Source: Bog-473 sp963836605
GTDB lineage: Bacteria > Actinomycetota > Acidimicrobiia > Acidimicrobiales > RAAP-2
Length of the DNA: 64,000 nt
Reading direction: 5' to 3'
Assembly: GCA_963836605.1 (NCBI GenBank)
Contig: CAWIKB010000009.1
Coordinates: 124,001 to 188,000 of the forward strand
Positions 15,421-23,899 of the stretch are shown one piece after another (the first letter of the stretch is position 1; the number at the start of each line of letters is the position of its first letter). The position numbers and the translations under genes are program-made. The notes beneath the pieces are model-generated. The model worked only from the letters and a program-made list of their open reading frames with translations. It was not told the origin of the DNA and ran no database searches.

Positions 15421-16635
15421 ATGGAGTTTCGCCGGATCAACGGCCTGCCGCCCTACGTCTTCGCCACCATCAACGACCTCAAGGCGGCCTCGCGGCGAGC
15501 CGGCAACGACGTCATCGATCTCGGCTTCGGCAATCCGGACCTCCCCTCGCCCGACGTGGCCGTAGAGAAGTTGGCCGAAGCCGCGAACAACCCGCGCAAC
15601 CACCGCTATTCAGCCTCCCGGGGGATCCCGAAACTGCGCAGCGCCATCGCCGACCTCTATCAACGCAAGTTCGATGTGTCGCTCGACCCCGAAACCGAAG
15701 TGGTCACCACCATCGGGGCCAAGGAGGGGTTCTCACACCTCATGTGGGTGTTGGTCGGCCCTGGCGACACCGCACTGGTGCCCTCCCCCTCGTACCCGAT
15801 CCACATCTGGGGACCGCTCTTCGCCGGTGCCGACGTGCGGCAGGTCCCCTTGTCCGGCCCTTCGCTCGAGGTCGACGGCATCGGCGCACCCGACCCCGGG
15901 GACGCGTTCTTCGACGGGCTCATGCACGCGTGGGAGGAGTCCTGGCCCAAGCCCCGGGTCATCGTGCTGTCGTTTCCCCACAACCCCACCACGGCCTGCG
16001 TCGACTTCTCGTTCATGGAACGGCTGGTGGCTTTCGCGCGCGAGCACGACACCGTCCTGGTCCACGACTTCGCCTACGCCGACATCGGCTTCGACGGGTA
16101 CCAGCCACCATCGATCCTCCAGGTGCCCGGGGCCAGCGACGTGGCGGTCGAGCTCTACACCATGACCAAGTCCTTCTCCATGCCGGGGTGGCGGGTCGGT
16201 TTCGTGGTCGGCAATGCAGAGATCGTCCAGGCCCTGACCAAGCTCAAGACCTACCTGGACTACGGGACGTTCCAACCCATTCAGATCGCCGCCATCGTGG
16301 CCATGAACGAAGCGCCCGACTACCCCAAGGAGATCAACCAGATCTACCGCTCCCGCCGCGACACACTGTGCGACGGGCTGAACCGGATCGGCTGGGACCT
16401 CGTGCCGCCCAAGGGCACCATGTTCGTGTGGGCCCCCATCCCCGAGCCGTACCGGGAAATGGGTTCGCTCGAATTCTCCAAGCACCTGATCAAGGAGGCG
16501 GACGTCGCCACCTCACCGGGGGTGGGGTTCGGGCCCGGTGGCGATGGCCATGTCCGCTTCGCCCTCATCGAGAACGAGCAGCGGATCGGGCAGGCGGTCC
16601 GCAACCTGCGGGGAGCCCTGACCAAGCTGGGCTGA
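15421..16635 (+). CDS. PLP-dependent aminotransferase class I/II, AlaC-like
   Basis: 404 residues of fold type I. The substrate-binding N-terminus (IDLGFGNPD), the cofactor motifs (IGAKEGFSHLMW, FPHNPTTA, DFAYADIGFDGY) and the Schiff-base Lys250 in TMTKSFSMPGWR are present. The closest family by pattern is AlaC/YfdZ, which makes alanine from pyruvate and glutamate; LL-diaminopimelate aminotransferases are related. The start ATG 15421 is preceded at six bases by TAGACT without a Shine-Dalgarno, fitting a leaderless mRNA. Confidence 0.87.
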   Translation: MEFRRINGLPPYVFATINDLKAASRRAGNDVIDLGFGNPDLPSPDVAVEKLAEAANNPRNHRYSASRGIPKLRSAIADLYQRKFDVSLDPETEVVTTIGAKEGFSHLMWVLVGPGDTALVPSPSYPIHIWGPLFAGADVRQVPLSGPSLEVDGIGAPDPGDAFFDGLMHAWEESWPKPRVIVLSFPHNPTTACVDFSFMERLVAFAREHDTVLVHDFAYADIGFDGYQPPSILQVPGASDVAVELYTMTKSFSMPGWRVGFVVGNAEIVQALTKLKTYLDYGTFQPIQIAAIVAMNEAPDYPKEINQIYRSRRDTLCDGLNRIGWDLVPPKGTMFVWAPIPEPYREMGSLEFSKHLIKEADVATSPGVGFGPGGDGHVRFALIENEQRIGQAVRNLRGALTKLG

Positions 16636-16643
16636 CCTACACC

Positions 16644-16681
16644 CTACGGCAGGCCGGCCGCCGCTCTACGGCAGCCCGGCC
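16644..16681. repeat. 16-bp direct repeat over the SMP-30 stop codon
   Basis: CTACGGCAGGCCGGCC and CTACGGCAGCCCGGCC (one mismatch) are separated by six bases. The second copy contains the stop codon of the minus-strand SMP-30 gene, so the repeat duplicates the gene's last codons and stop. Confidence 0.85.
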
Positions 16682-17544
16682 CCGGGGACGGACGTGCGCA
16701 CCCGCTCGAGGGAGCCGTTGCGCTCGGCCCGGGCCTTGGCGGCGTCACTGGAGGCCGCGGTGACCAGGTAGAGCGTCTTGCGATCCGCGTCACCGAGCAT
16801 GCAGGCGAAGCAGCCCTGGCTGGTGATGACCCGCTCGACGATCTCACCCCCTTCGGCCACCCGGAGGCATTCGGACCCGGTGGCATTGGCCACCCACACC
16901 GTCCCGTCGGCGCACAGGCAGATGCCGTCAGGGGCCACGCCTTCGGGAGCGGCCCAGACGCGGCGCCCGGTCAGGGTGCCGTCACTCTGGCGGTCGAAGG
17001 CCGAGAGCTGTCCGCCCATGCTCTCGGCGATGATCAGGGTGCCGCCGTCGTCGGTGATGACCGTCCCGTTGGGGAAGGCCAGGTCGCCGGCGGCCTCGAC
17101 GCTGGTCCCGTCGGGGTCGACCCGCACCAGGGACGTGCTGCGGATCTCACTGGCCTTCACCGTGCCGTCGTAGAGGCCGTCGAGATCGAAGCCGAAGTTG
17201 CCGGCATAGGCCTGACCGTTGGCCGCCACCACCATGTCGTTGGCGTGCCAGGTCGCCCACGGGGTGAGGTCGCCGTGGCGCACCAGCGTGCCGTCGGGCT
17301 CCCGCCGGAGGATGGCCCGGTCCAGCCGGGAATTGATGAGGAGCCGCCCGTCGGGAAGCCAGCCCAGTCCGGCGGGTTCGCCGTCGAGCTCCACCTCGGT
17401 GCGCCGCTCGCCCCCCGGTGACACCGAGAATACGGAATGGTCGAAGAAGTCCGAGTACCACAGACGGCCGTCGCGCCAGCGGGGGCACTCTCCGAAGTAG
17501 AGGCCTGAGAGAAACGGTTCAGCAGTGAGCGTCAGCTCGGACAC
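16666..17544 (-). CDS. SMP-30/gluconolactonase-like beta-propeller hydrolase
   Basis: 292 residues. The repeating blocks GECPRWRDGRLWYSDFF, HANDMVVAANGQAYAGNFG, VAPDGICLCADGTVWVAN are the six-blade propeller signature of SMP-30/LRE proteins, and Glu in GECP, Asn in WHAND and Asp in PDGI match the metal ligands. These enzymes open lactones (for example gluconolactone). The start is GTG 17544 with GGGAGGT upstream; the open frame beyond it covers plsC on the other strand and is a shadow. The real substrate is unknown. Confidence 0.87.
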   Translation of the reverse strand: MSELTLTAEPFLSGLYFGECPRWRDGRLWYSDFFDHSVFSVSPGGERRTEVELDGEPAGLGWLPDGRLLINSRLDRAILRREPDGTLVRHGDLTPWATWHANDMVVAANGQAYAGNFGFDLDGLYDGTVKASEIRSTSLVRVDPDGTSVEAAGDLAFPNGTVITDDGGTLIIAESMGGQLSAFDRQSDGTLTGRRVWAAPEGVAPDGICLCADGTVWVANATGSECLRVAEGGEIVERVITSQGCFACMLGDADRKTLYLVTAASSDAAKARAERNGSLERVRTSVPGAGLP

Positions 17545-17640
17545 GGTGCACCTCCCGTGGGCCGGGTGGCCCTGCCCCCGCAGTTCAGCACACGCCTCCT
17601 CCCCGGCGCATCGGGCGAGTGCCGGCGCTACGTTGGAACC

Positions 17641-18321
17641 ATGGCGTACTGGGTGCTCAAGATCATCCTCACCCCCATCTTCTTCGTGCTCTGGCGGGTC
17701 AAGGTGGAGGGCCGCGAGAACATTCCCAAGGAGGGTCCGGCCGTCCTGGCCGCCAACCACCAGTCCTTCTGCGACTCCTTCTTCATTCCCCTGGTGGTGG
17801 GCCGGAAGGTGACGTTCCTGGCCAAAGCGGAGTACTTCGAGTCGAAGAAGACGGCGTGGTTCTTCCGCGCCGCCGGGCAGATCCCGATCCGGCGGGGCGG
17901 GGGCAGCGCATCCGAGCGCGCCCTCGAGACGGCACGCTCCGAGGTGCTCGGTGGCGGTCGGCTGCTCGGCCTGTACCCGGAAGGCACGCGCTCGGTCGAC
18001 TGCTACGTCCACAAGGGGCGCACCGGGGTGACCCGGCTTTCCCGGGAGTGTGGCGTACCCATCATCCCGGTCGGCGTCGTGGGCACCGTCGAAGTCCAGC
18101 CGGTGAATTCGAACATGCTGCGCCCGTTCAAGACGGTGACCATCCGCTTCGGCAAGCCCATGCGGATGGAGGGGCCGGTCAACCCGGACGACCCGATGGA
18201 GGACCATGACCACACGAAGTGCCGTTCGTTCACCGACGACCTGATGCACGAGATCGCCCGCCTGTCCGAGCGGGCGTACGTGGACGAGTACGTTCCCTCC
18301 CGGGCCAGCGCGGCGGCCTGA
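17641..18321 (+). CDS. plsC: 1-acylglycerol-3-phosphate O-acyltransferase (PlsC-like)
   Basis: 226 residues. One N-terminal hydrophobic helix anchors the protein to the membrane; the acyltransferase motif I NHQSFCD puts His40 and Asp45 in the HX4D arrangement, and motif III appears as YPEGTRS. Such enzymes make phosphatidic acid by acylating lysophosphatidic acid. Position 17641 is the start because TACGTT lies six bases upstream with no Shine-Dalgarno (leaderless); an 84-base longer frame lacks support. The stop codon lies in a 9-bp tandem repeat. Confidence 0.88.
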   Translation: MAYWVLKIILTPIFFVLWRVKVEGRENIPKEGPAVLAANHQSFCDSFFIPLVVGRKVTFLAKAEYFESKKTAWFFRAAGQIPIRRGGGSASERALETARSEVLGGGRLLGLYPEGTRSVDCYVHKGRTGVTRLSRECGVPIIPVGVVGTVEVQPVNSNMLRPFKTVTIRFGKPMRMEGPVNPDDPMEDHDHTKCRSFTDDLMHEIARLSERAYVDEYVPSRASAAA

Positions 18322-18339
18322 GCGGCCTGACGGGCCTGA
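18313..18339 (+). repeat. 9-bp repeat, three copies, over the plsC stop codon
   Basis: GCGGCCTGA, GCGGCCTGA, CGGGCCTGA in tandem; the TGA of copy 1 is the plsC stop codon and each further copy repeats a TGA. Confidence 0.85.
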
Positions 18340-18390
18340 CGGTACGGTCTCGAAACAGGCTGTTTACACAGACCGCCTATCGTCTCATCC

Positions 18391-18639
18391 ATGGCCGGCT
18401 ACGTCGTTCGCATCACCCTGCCCGACCGACCGGGTGCGCTCGGCCTGGTGGCCAGCCGGATCGGATCGGTGAGCGGGGACATCGTGGCCATTCACATCCT
18501 CGAGCGGGTCGACGGCAACGCGGTCGACGAATTCGTCATTGAGCTGGCGGGCGAGCACCTGGTCGAGTTGCTCCGCAGCGAGATCCACGAAGTGGACGGG
18601 GTCGAAGTGGTCGACGTCAGGGCGGTGGCGCCGGAGTGA
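18391..18639 (+). CDS. ACT-domain protein, 82 aa
   Basis: A single ACT domain (beta-alpha-beta-beta-alpha-beta) and nothing else: VRITLPDRPGALGLVASRIG gives the first strand, ligand-binding loop and helix. ACT domains bind amino acids and regulate partner enzymes, so this may be a free regulatory subunit. TATCGT seven bases before the ATG suggests a leaderless mRNA. Its last 23 bases overlap the end of the convergent regulator gene. It is not next to any amino-acid biosynthetic enzyme, so the ligand is unknown. Confidence 0.8.
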   Translation: MAGYVVRITLPDRPGALGLVASRIGSVSGDIVAIHILERVDGNAVDEFVIELAGEHLVELLRSEIHEVDGVEVVDVRAVAPE

Positions 18640-19318
18640 TCCGATAGGCGCAGACGTGGGCGCCGTCCATCAGGTGCGCCACGCGCTCGACCGTGGCCCC
18701 GGGCAGCGCGTCCCGGATGAACGAGAGCTCGCTCGAGCAGGCCTGGGAGAACCCGTGGGCCACCGTGAGGATGGCGCAGTTGTGCTCGGTCACCAGCCAG
18801 CTCCCGTCGGGCTGCTCCTCGGCATCGGCCAGGTACCCGTCCTCGTCCAAGATGGCGGTCAGCGCCGCCACCTGCTCGGTGAAGGAGAGGTTGGCCATCC
18901 TGGGCCGCGCCCCCTCGACCCGGCGCAGGCGTCGTTGCTCGAAGAGCGCGTCGACCTGCTTCCCGTCGGGACCGCCCAGGTAGCCCAGTAGCTCGGTGGT
19001 CAGGTCCCCGTAGCGCTTGGGGTAGAGGGCTTCCGCCGCCGCCGAGAGCGTGTAGTGGTGGACGGGCCGGCCCCGCCTCCCTCCGTCGCCGGCGGGCTCG
19101 GCGGCCCCGGGCGTGCCCGCCGTCTCGTCGGTCTCGACGTTCTCGGCGCGCTCGAGCAGCCCGTCCTCCTCGAGGTGGGCCAACTGGAGCCGGATGGCCG
19201 ACGGGGTGAGGGCGAGCTCTGCGGCCAGAGCGCCCGCAGTCAAAGGACCTTGGCGCTTGAGCAGGTTGAGGATGGCCCGGCGGGTCGTCGGCAGCGTGGC
19301 CAGCGGGGCGTCACTCAC
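18617..19318 (-). CDS. SufR/ArsR-like winged-helix regulator with C-terminal cysteine site
   Basis: 233 residues. The N-terminal winged helix (TRRAILNLLKRQGPLTAGALA, then LTPSAIRLQLAHLEEDGLLE) is followed by a charged linker and a ligand domain ending EHNCAILTVAHGFSQACSS and GAHVCAYRI. SufR binds a [4Fe-4S] cluster through CX12CX13CX14C; here the spacing is CX12CX28C, so the first, second and last Cys fit exactly and the third is Ala. It may still hold a cluster or may have lost it. The GTG start overlaps the queA-like stop by four bases, making it the third gene of an operon. No suf genes are in the window. Confidence 0.8.
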   Translation of the reverse strand: MSDAPLATLPTTRRAILNLLKRQGPLTAGALAAELALTPSAIRLQLAHLEEDGLLERAENVETDETAGTPGAAEPAGDGGRRGRPVHHYTLSAAAEALYPKRYGDLTTELLGYLGGPDGKQVDALFEQRRLRRVEGARPRMANLSFTEQVAALTAILDEDGYLADAEEQPDGSWLVTEHNCAILTVAHGFSQACSSELSFIRDALPGATVERVAHLMDGAHVCAYRITPAPPP

Positions 19319-20397
19319 GGCAGTATCAGGTGGACGTCGCCGAATTCGTGCCACAGATAGCCCTCGGCCAGGGCGGCCTGGTAGGAGACCTCGAGCAGGG
19401 GACGACCGGCGATCGCTTCGAGCATGGCCAGGTGGGAAGCCTCCGGCTCGTGCCAACCGGTCAAGAAGCCGTCGATGGAGCGGACCGGGTGCTCGGGCGA
19501 GACCACCGTCTCGGTCCAGCCCTCTCCGGGGTGGACCCGTCCCCTCTCGTCGACCACCGACTCGAGGGCGCGCACGACGGTGGTGCCCACGGCGATGACG
19601 CGACCGCCGGTGCGACGGGCGTCGTTGATCCGGTGCGCGGTGGAGGAGGACACCTTGAAGTACTCGGCATAGGGCGGTTCGTTGGCCTCGAGGGACGCCA
19701 CCCCGGTGTGCAGGAGCAAGGGCGCCACCCCCACGCCCTTGGCCACCAGCCGGGTCAGGACCTCGGGCGTGAAGGGACGGCCGGCGCTCGGCATCTCGGC
19801 CGATCCGGGCTCGGTGGCATACACGTTCTGGTAGGCGGAGATCGGATACGACCCCCGCACGTAGCCGTAGCGGATGGGCCGGCCGTGGCGGGCCAGATAG
19901 GTGGGCAGCGCCTCGGGCGTCTCGACCCGAGCCACCCAGAGGCGGACGCCGACGCCACCCGGACCGGGGGAGTAGGGAGTCAGCAGGGCGGCGCGCCCGC
20001 CGCCGGCCAGGGCGAGCTCGGTACCGGACGCCAGATGGAGGTGGGCGTGCCCTTCGTGGCGGACCTCGAGCGTCCACAGGCCGGCGGGAAGCTGGGTCGA
20101 GAGGTGGATCTGCAGCGATCGGCCATCGGGCCCGGCCCCGTCGACCTCCGCCGCCAGGGTGCCCGACGTGTTGAGGACGACCAGGTCGCCCTCGGCCAGG
20201 AACCGGGGGAGTTCGGAGAAGTGGGAATGCTGCAGCGACTGGTCCGCTTTGCCTGCCACCATCATGCGGACGGCGTCGCGGGTCAGGCCCCGCGCCTCGG
20301 GCGGGGAGGGAGCCTCGAGGTTCGCCGGCAGGGTGAACGAGAGCGGGCGGAGGGAGGGGAATGGGCGTGTCGGGGCGACGTCGACGATGGCGTTCAT
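19315..20397 (-). CDS. queA: QueA-like S-adenosylmethionine:tRNA ribosyltransferase-isomerase
   Basis: 360 residues. Recognised by the C-terminal half: APLLLHTGVASLEANEPPYAEYF and GFLTGWHEPEASHLAML correspond to conserved QueA blocks. QueA adds the epoxy-cyclopentane ring of queuosine to tRNA using SAM. The N-terminal half diverges more than usual, and no tgt, queC-F or queG gene is in the window, so the real substrate may differ. It starts with ATGA overlapping the SDR stop and ends overlapping the regulator start, so all three genes are one translationally coupled unit. Confidence 0.8.
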   Translation of the reverse strand: MNAIVDVAPTRPFPSLRPLSFTLPANLEAPSPPEARGLTRDAVRMMVAGKADQSLQHSHFSELPRFLAEGDLVVLNTSGTLAAEVDGAGPDGRSLQIHLSTQLPAGLWTLEVRHEGHAHLHLASGTELALAGGGRAALLTPYSPGPGGVGVRLWVARVETPEALPTYLARHGRPIRYGYVRGSYPISAYQNVYATEPGSAEMPSAGRPFTPEVLTRLVAKGVGVAPLLLHTGVASLEANEPPYAEYFKVSSSTAHRINDARRTGGRVIAVGTTVVRALESVVDERGRVHPGEGWTETVVSPEHPVRSIDGFLTGWHEPEASHLAMLEAIAGRPLLEVSYQAALAEGYLWHEFGDVHLILP

Positions 20398-21110
20398 GTC
20401 CCCACCTCGGTCCTGAGGAGATCGCCGGCCCGGTAGCGGCCGCTCGGACGGTCACTGCCGACGAGGGCCAGGAACGCCGGAACGGCGGAGCCCGGTTCGG
20501 GGCGGTCCGAGATGTCCTCGCCGGGGAACGCCTCCTGGTGCATGGCCGTCCGGAGATCGCCGGGGTCGACCGACCACACCCGGAGTTTCGGCTGCTCGAC
20601 GGCCAGGACGGCGCCGAGATGCTCGAGCGCTGCCTTGCCGGCGCCGTAGCCACCCCATCCCTCGTACGGTTCGACCGCCGCGTCCGACGTGACGTTGATC
20701 AGCCGGGGTCGGGGCGAGGCCAGGAGGAGGGGGAGGGCGACCTGGAGGAGGCCCACCTGGGCCACGACGTTGACCTCGAAAGCCGCCCGTAGTGCCGCCA
20801 GCGGGTAGTCGGCCACCGGGGGCAGGGGCGACGCCCCCAGGGTGCCGGCGTTATTGACGAGCAGGTCGAGCCCGCCGAGCGAAGCCGCGGCGTCGACCAG
20901 CGCCCGGCGGTGGTCCGGGTCGGTGACGTCGCCGGCGATGCCTCGCAGGGCGGCGCCCTGCCCCATGAGAGGAGCCAACCGGCCAGCGGCATCCTCGAGA
21001 GCCCCGGCGTCCCGGCCGTCGATGACCAGCGACCATCCCTGCTGGGCCAATCCCGTGCTGACTGCCTCCCCGAGCCCCCGGGAAGCCCCGGTCACGATTG
21101 CCACGCTCAT
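20394..21110 (-). CDS. Short-chain dehydrogenase/reductase
   Basis: 238 residues of the classical SDR fold: TGASRGLG cofactor loop near residue 7, NNAGTLG, and a catalytic region NVTSDAA with YGAGK, giving Ser and the YxxxK pair. A preference for NADPH is suggested by the basic residue in SRG and RD after strand 2. The substrate is unknown. It is the first gene of the SDR-queA-regulator operon; its start ATG has AAGGGG upstream and the promoter region carries a palindrome. Confidence 0.83.
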   Translation of the reverse strand: MSVAIVTGASRGLGEAVSTGLAQQGWSLVIDGRDAGALEDAAGRLAPLMGQGAALRGIAGDVTDPDHRRALVDAAASLGGLDLLVNNAGTLGASPLPPVADYPLAALRAAFEVNVVAQVGLLQVALPLLLASPRPRLINVTSDAAVEPYEGWGGYGAGKAALEHLGAVLAVEQPKLRVWSVDPGDLRTAMHQEAFPGEDISDRPEPGSAVPAFLALVGSDRPSGRYRAGDLLRTEVGT

Positions 21111-21151
21111 GGCTGGCCACCCCTTCTCAGACGAAAGCTTCGTCCTTCACG

Positions 21152-21175
21152 GACTATAACAAGGAAAACCTTGTT
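21152..21175 (-). promoter_or_regulatory. Palindrome and -10 box before the SDR-queA-regulator operon
   Basis: The perfect inverted repeat AACAAGG-AAAA-CCTTGTT (21158-21175) abuts the DUF5996 stop and is directly followed on the minus strand by TATAGT (21157-21152), a good -10 box for the SDR operon. It can therefore be a terminator for the upstream glpK transcript, an operator over the promoter, or both. A second inverted repeat GACGAA/TTCGTC (21130-21144) lies in the leader. Confidence 0.5.
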
Positions 21176-22150
21176 TTATTTCTCGGGTTCGTGCCGGTGC
21201 TCGCTTTCGGGCTCGTTTTCGTCCTCGTCGTCGTGCCGTAGGGCCCCATCGACCTCGAGCGCGGCACGGTCCCAGGCGCCCAGGTCCGCCGCCGCCTCAT
21301 AGGAGCTCTGGAAGAAGGAGAGGAGCAGGGCGTCGGGGTCCTCGGCGGTGCGCACCGCGGTGTAGGGGAGGAGGAACTCGCCGGCTGACGTGTCGTAGTA
21401 CGCCGCGTCGGGTGCGATGGGCCACTCGGCGAAGCCATCGGGTTCCGGGTAGGCATAGGCGTAGAACGAGCCCTCCCCGCTCCCACCGGGCCAGAAGCCA
21501 CAGCTGTGCACCTCGTGGCTGTAGGCCAGGTATTGCACCCGATCGGGGCAGTTGGGCACCCCGCCGGGATGCCGGGGCGCCAGGCGCCCGGAGAACCGGG
21601 TCACGGCCAGGTCGGGGCCGCCCCAGAAGAAGTGCACCGGGCTGGCCTTGCCGAGGAACCGGGCCCGGAAGGCGCGCATCACGCGGTCGGCTTGCACCAG
21701 AGCGCGCCAAAAGCGTTGCGCGGCGTCGGGATCGTAGGAGCGGTGCGCCACGTCATCGGGGAACGGCGTGGCGTCGGCGACCTCGTTCGGCCGGGGGTAG
21801 ACGGTGACGGTGACCCCGAGCGCGGCGAGCGCCGCCATCGTGGCGGCAAAGAAATCGGCCACCGTTTGCGGCACCAGTGGGACCTCCTCGGCGCGGCCGT
21901 CGGTGGTCTGCAGGCGCAACACGTGGCGGATGAAATCGAACTCGATCTCGAGGCCGCGCCCGTCGCCGGTCGGCATGAGCGAGGTGGTCAGACCGCGGGC
22001 CGAGACGTAGAGGGTCACCTGCCACCAGTGGTTGAGCATCGGCTCGCGGTCGAGGCGGACCTTCCCCACCACCTGCATCCAGAGATGGAGCGTGTCGCGG
22101 GTGTCCTCCCACGCCGACAGTTTGATCTCGGGCCAGGGGGAGGGGCTCAT
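21176..22150 (-). CDS. DUF5996 family protein
   Basis: 324 residues. The opening PWPEIKLSAWEDTRDTLHLWMQVVGK and the middle FFWGGPDLAVTRFSGR with HEVHSCGFWPGG are the family's conserved blocks; function unknown. The last 20 residues are Glu/His-rich. The ATG overlaps the glpK stop by four bases (ATGA), so it should be co-translated with glycerol kinase. No membrane segments or signal peptide are seen. Confidence 0.82.
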   Translation of the reverse strand: MSPSPWPEIKLSAWEDTRDTLHLWMQVVGKVRLDREPMLNHWWQVTLYVSARGLTTSLMPTGDGRGLEIEFDFIRHVLRLQTTDGRAEEVPLVPQTVADFFAATMAALAALGVTVTVYPRPNEVADATPFPDDVAHRSYDPDAAQRFWRALVQADRVMRAFRARFLGKASPVHFFWGGPDLAVTRFSGRLAPRHPGGVPNCPDRVQYLAYSHEVHSCGFWPGGSGEGSFYAYAYPEPDGFAEWPIAPDAAYYDTSAGEFLLPYTAVRTAEDPDALLLSFFQSSYEAAADLGAWDRAALEVDGALRHDDEDENEPESEHRHEPEK

Positions 22151-23676
22151 TCGGCCGCCCAACCGCGGGACCGCTCGACCGCCCGCTGCCAGACGGCGTA
22201 GACCGCGTCCGCCAGTTCGGCCGGGAGCTCGGGTTCGAAGCTTGCCGACGCGCTCCAGCGGCCGGCCAGATCATCGAGCGTCCACATGCCCTCGGCCAAT
22301 CCGGCCACGGTGGCCGCGCCCAGTGCGGTCGACTCCAGCGAGGCGGGGCGGGCCACCGGCATGCGGCTCTGCTCGGCCTGGAGTTGCAGGAGCAGGTCCA
22401 TGGAGGCCGCACCCCCGTCGGCCCGCAAGGTGAGCAGGGGGTAGGCCGAAGCGGCATTCATGGCATCGGTCATGTCGCGGACCTGGAAGGCCATGGCTTC
22501 GACACAGGCCCGGGCGATCTGGGCCCGACCGGCCCCGCGGGTGATGCCGGTGATGGTCCCCCGGGCCGCCGGGTCCCACCACGGGCTCCCCAGGCCGGTC
22601 AGCGCCGGGACGAAGGTGACCCCGCCGGAGTCGCTCACCGACTCGGCCAGTGGCCCGATGTCGGACGACTTTTCGATCAGCCCGAGGCCGTCCCGCAGCC
22701 ACTGGATGGCGGCGCCGGAGACGAACGTCGATCCCTCGAGTGCATAGGCCCGGGCCGGCGCGCCGTCGGCCGAGGTGCCGAGATCCCAGGCCACGCTGAC
22801 GGTGAGCCCGTCGGGCGCCGGCGGACGGTCGGCCCCGGCGTGGGCCAGCACGAAGCTGCCGGTGCCGTAGGTGACCTTGACCATGCCCGGGTCGAAACAG
22901 GCCTGCCCGAACAGGGCCGCTTGTTGATCGCCCAACACTCCCGAGACCGGGATGCCGTCGAGGACGCGGCTGGCCGCTCCCAGATCGGGCAGCACGGTCT
23001 TTCCGAACCGACCCGCCGACGGCTGCACCTCGGGCAGGGTGGCCATCGGCACCCCGAAGAGCTCGCAGAGCTCGTCGGACCAGGCCAGGGTGGCGGAATC
23101 GAGCAGCATGGTCCGGCTGGCGTTGGACGGATCGGTGGCGAAGACGCCACCGTCGACCCCTCCGGTGAGGTTCCACAACACCCAGCTGTCCACGGTGCCG
23201 AAGGAGAGAGCCGGTGAGGTCCGGTCCAGCTCCACATCACCCTGACGGAGGAGGTAGGTGATCTTGGTGGCGGTGAAGTACGGGTCCAACACGAGCCCGG
23301 TCCGCTCCCGCACCAGGGGAAGGTGTCCGGCCCGCTCGAGCTCGGCGCAGAGGGCGGCCGTACGACGGTCCTGCCAGACGATGGCGCGGTGCAGCGGCCG
23401 GCCCCGGTGGCGGTCGAAGGCCACCAGGGTCTCGCGCTGGTTGGTGATGCCGATGGCCGACACCGTGTCACCGGCCTCGGCCAAGCGCGCACCCACCTGG
23501 GCCAGGGTGGCGACCACGGCGTCCCAGATCTCGACCGGATCGTGCTCGACCCAGCCGGGTTGGGGGAAATACTGGGTGATTTCCCGGTAGGCGACGTCGA
23601 CCACCCGGGCCCGCTCGTCCACCACGAGGGCGCGCACGCCGGTCGTGCCGGCGTCGATGGCAACTAATTTGCCCAC
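22147..23676 (-). CDS. glpK: Glycerol kinase
   Basis: FGGY-family kinase of 509 residues that makes glycerol 3-phosphate. The N-terminal nucleotide motif AIDAGTTGVRALV, the family signature GITNQRETLV, and the C-terminal LRADGGAASMD block are present, with the substrate region WQDRRTAALC. The start GTG 23676 is chosen because the conserved kinase sequence begins there; further upstream the frame runs through a 22-bp tandem repeat that encodes only Trp/Arg/Gly-rich sequence. No ribosome binding site is visible because the repeat abuts the start codon. Confidence 0.93.
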   Translation of the reverse strand: MGKLVAIDAGTTGVRALVVDERARVVDVAYREITQYFPQPGWVEHDPVEIWDAVVATLAQVGARLAEAGDTVSAIGITNQRETLVAFDRHRGRPLHRAIVWQDRRTAALCAELERAGHLPLVRERTGLVLDPYFTATKITYLLRQGDVELDRTSPALSFGTVDSWVLWNLTGGVDGGVFATDPSNASRTMLLDSATLAWSDELCELFGVPMATLPEVQPSAGRFGKTVLPDLGAASRVLDGIPVSGVLGDQQAALFGQACFDPGMVKVTYGTGSFVLAHAGADRPPAPDGLTVSVAWDLGTSADGAPARAYALEGSTFVSGAAIQWLRDGLGLIEKSSDIGPLAESVSDSGGVTFVPALTGLGSPWWDPAARGTITGITRGAGRAQIARACVEAMAFQVRDMTDAMNAASAYPLLTLRADGGAASMDLLLQLQAEQSRMPVARPASLESTALGAATVAGLAEGMWTLDDLAGRWSASASFEPELPAELADAVYAVWQRAVERSRGWAAE

Positions 23677-23808
23677 GATCCGGACGCTACCCGCCCACGA
23701 TGCGGACGCCACCAACCCGCGATCCCGGCGCCACCAACCCGCGATCCGGACGCCACCCGCCCATGATCCGGACGCCACCAACCCGCGATCCGGACGCCAC
23801 CAACCCGC
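23677..23808 (-). repeat. 22-bp tandem repeat, six copies, abutting the glpK start
   Basis: Six uninterrupted 22-bp units of consensus GATCCGGACGCCACCAACCCGC (units 5 and 6 identical, others with 1-5 changes). The array occupies the whole leader directly before the glpK start codon and the unit end CCCAC merges into that codon. Twenty-two is not a multiple of three, so it is not a protein repeat. Confidence 0.93.
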
Positions 23809-23899
23809 GAAATCGGGAGTCGCGGCGGCCGAGGGCAGGGTCCCCCGCGCTAACCATCGCGAGCGGCCTTTGACCAGGGGGGATGGCGGGCCTCCACCA

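Noticed and set aside
23677..23808. A CRISPR array at the 22-bp repeats.
   Set aside because: The units are head to tail without unique spacers, and no cas gene is near.
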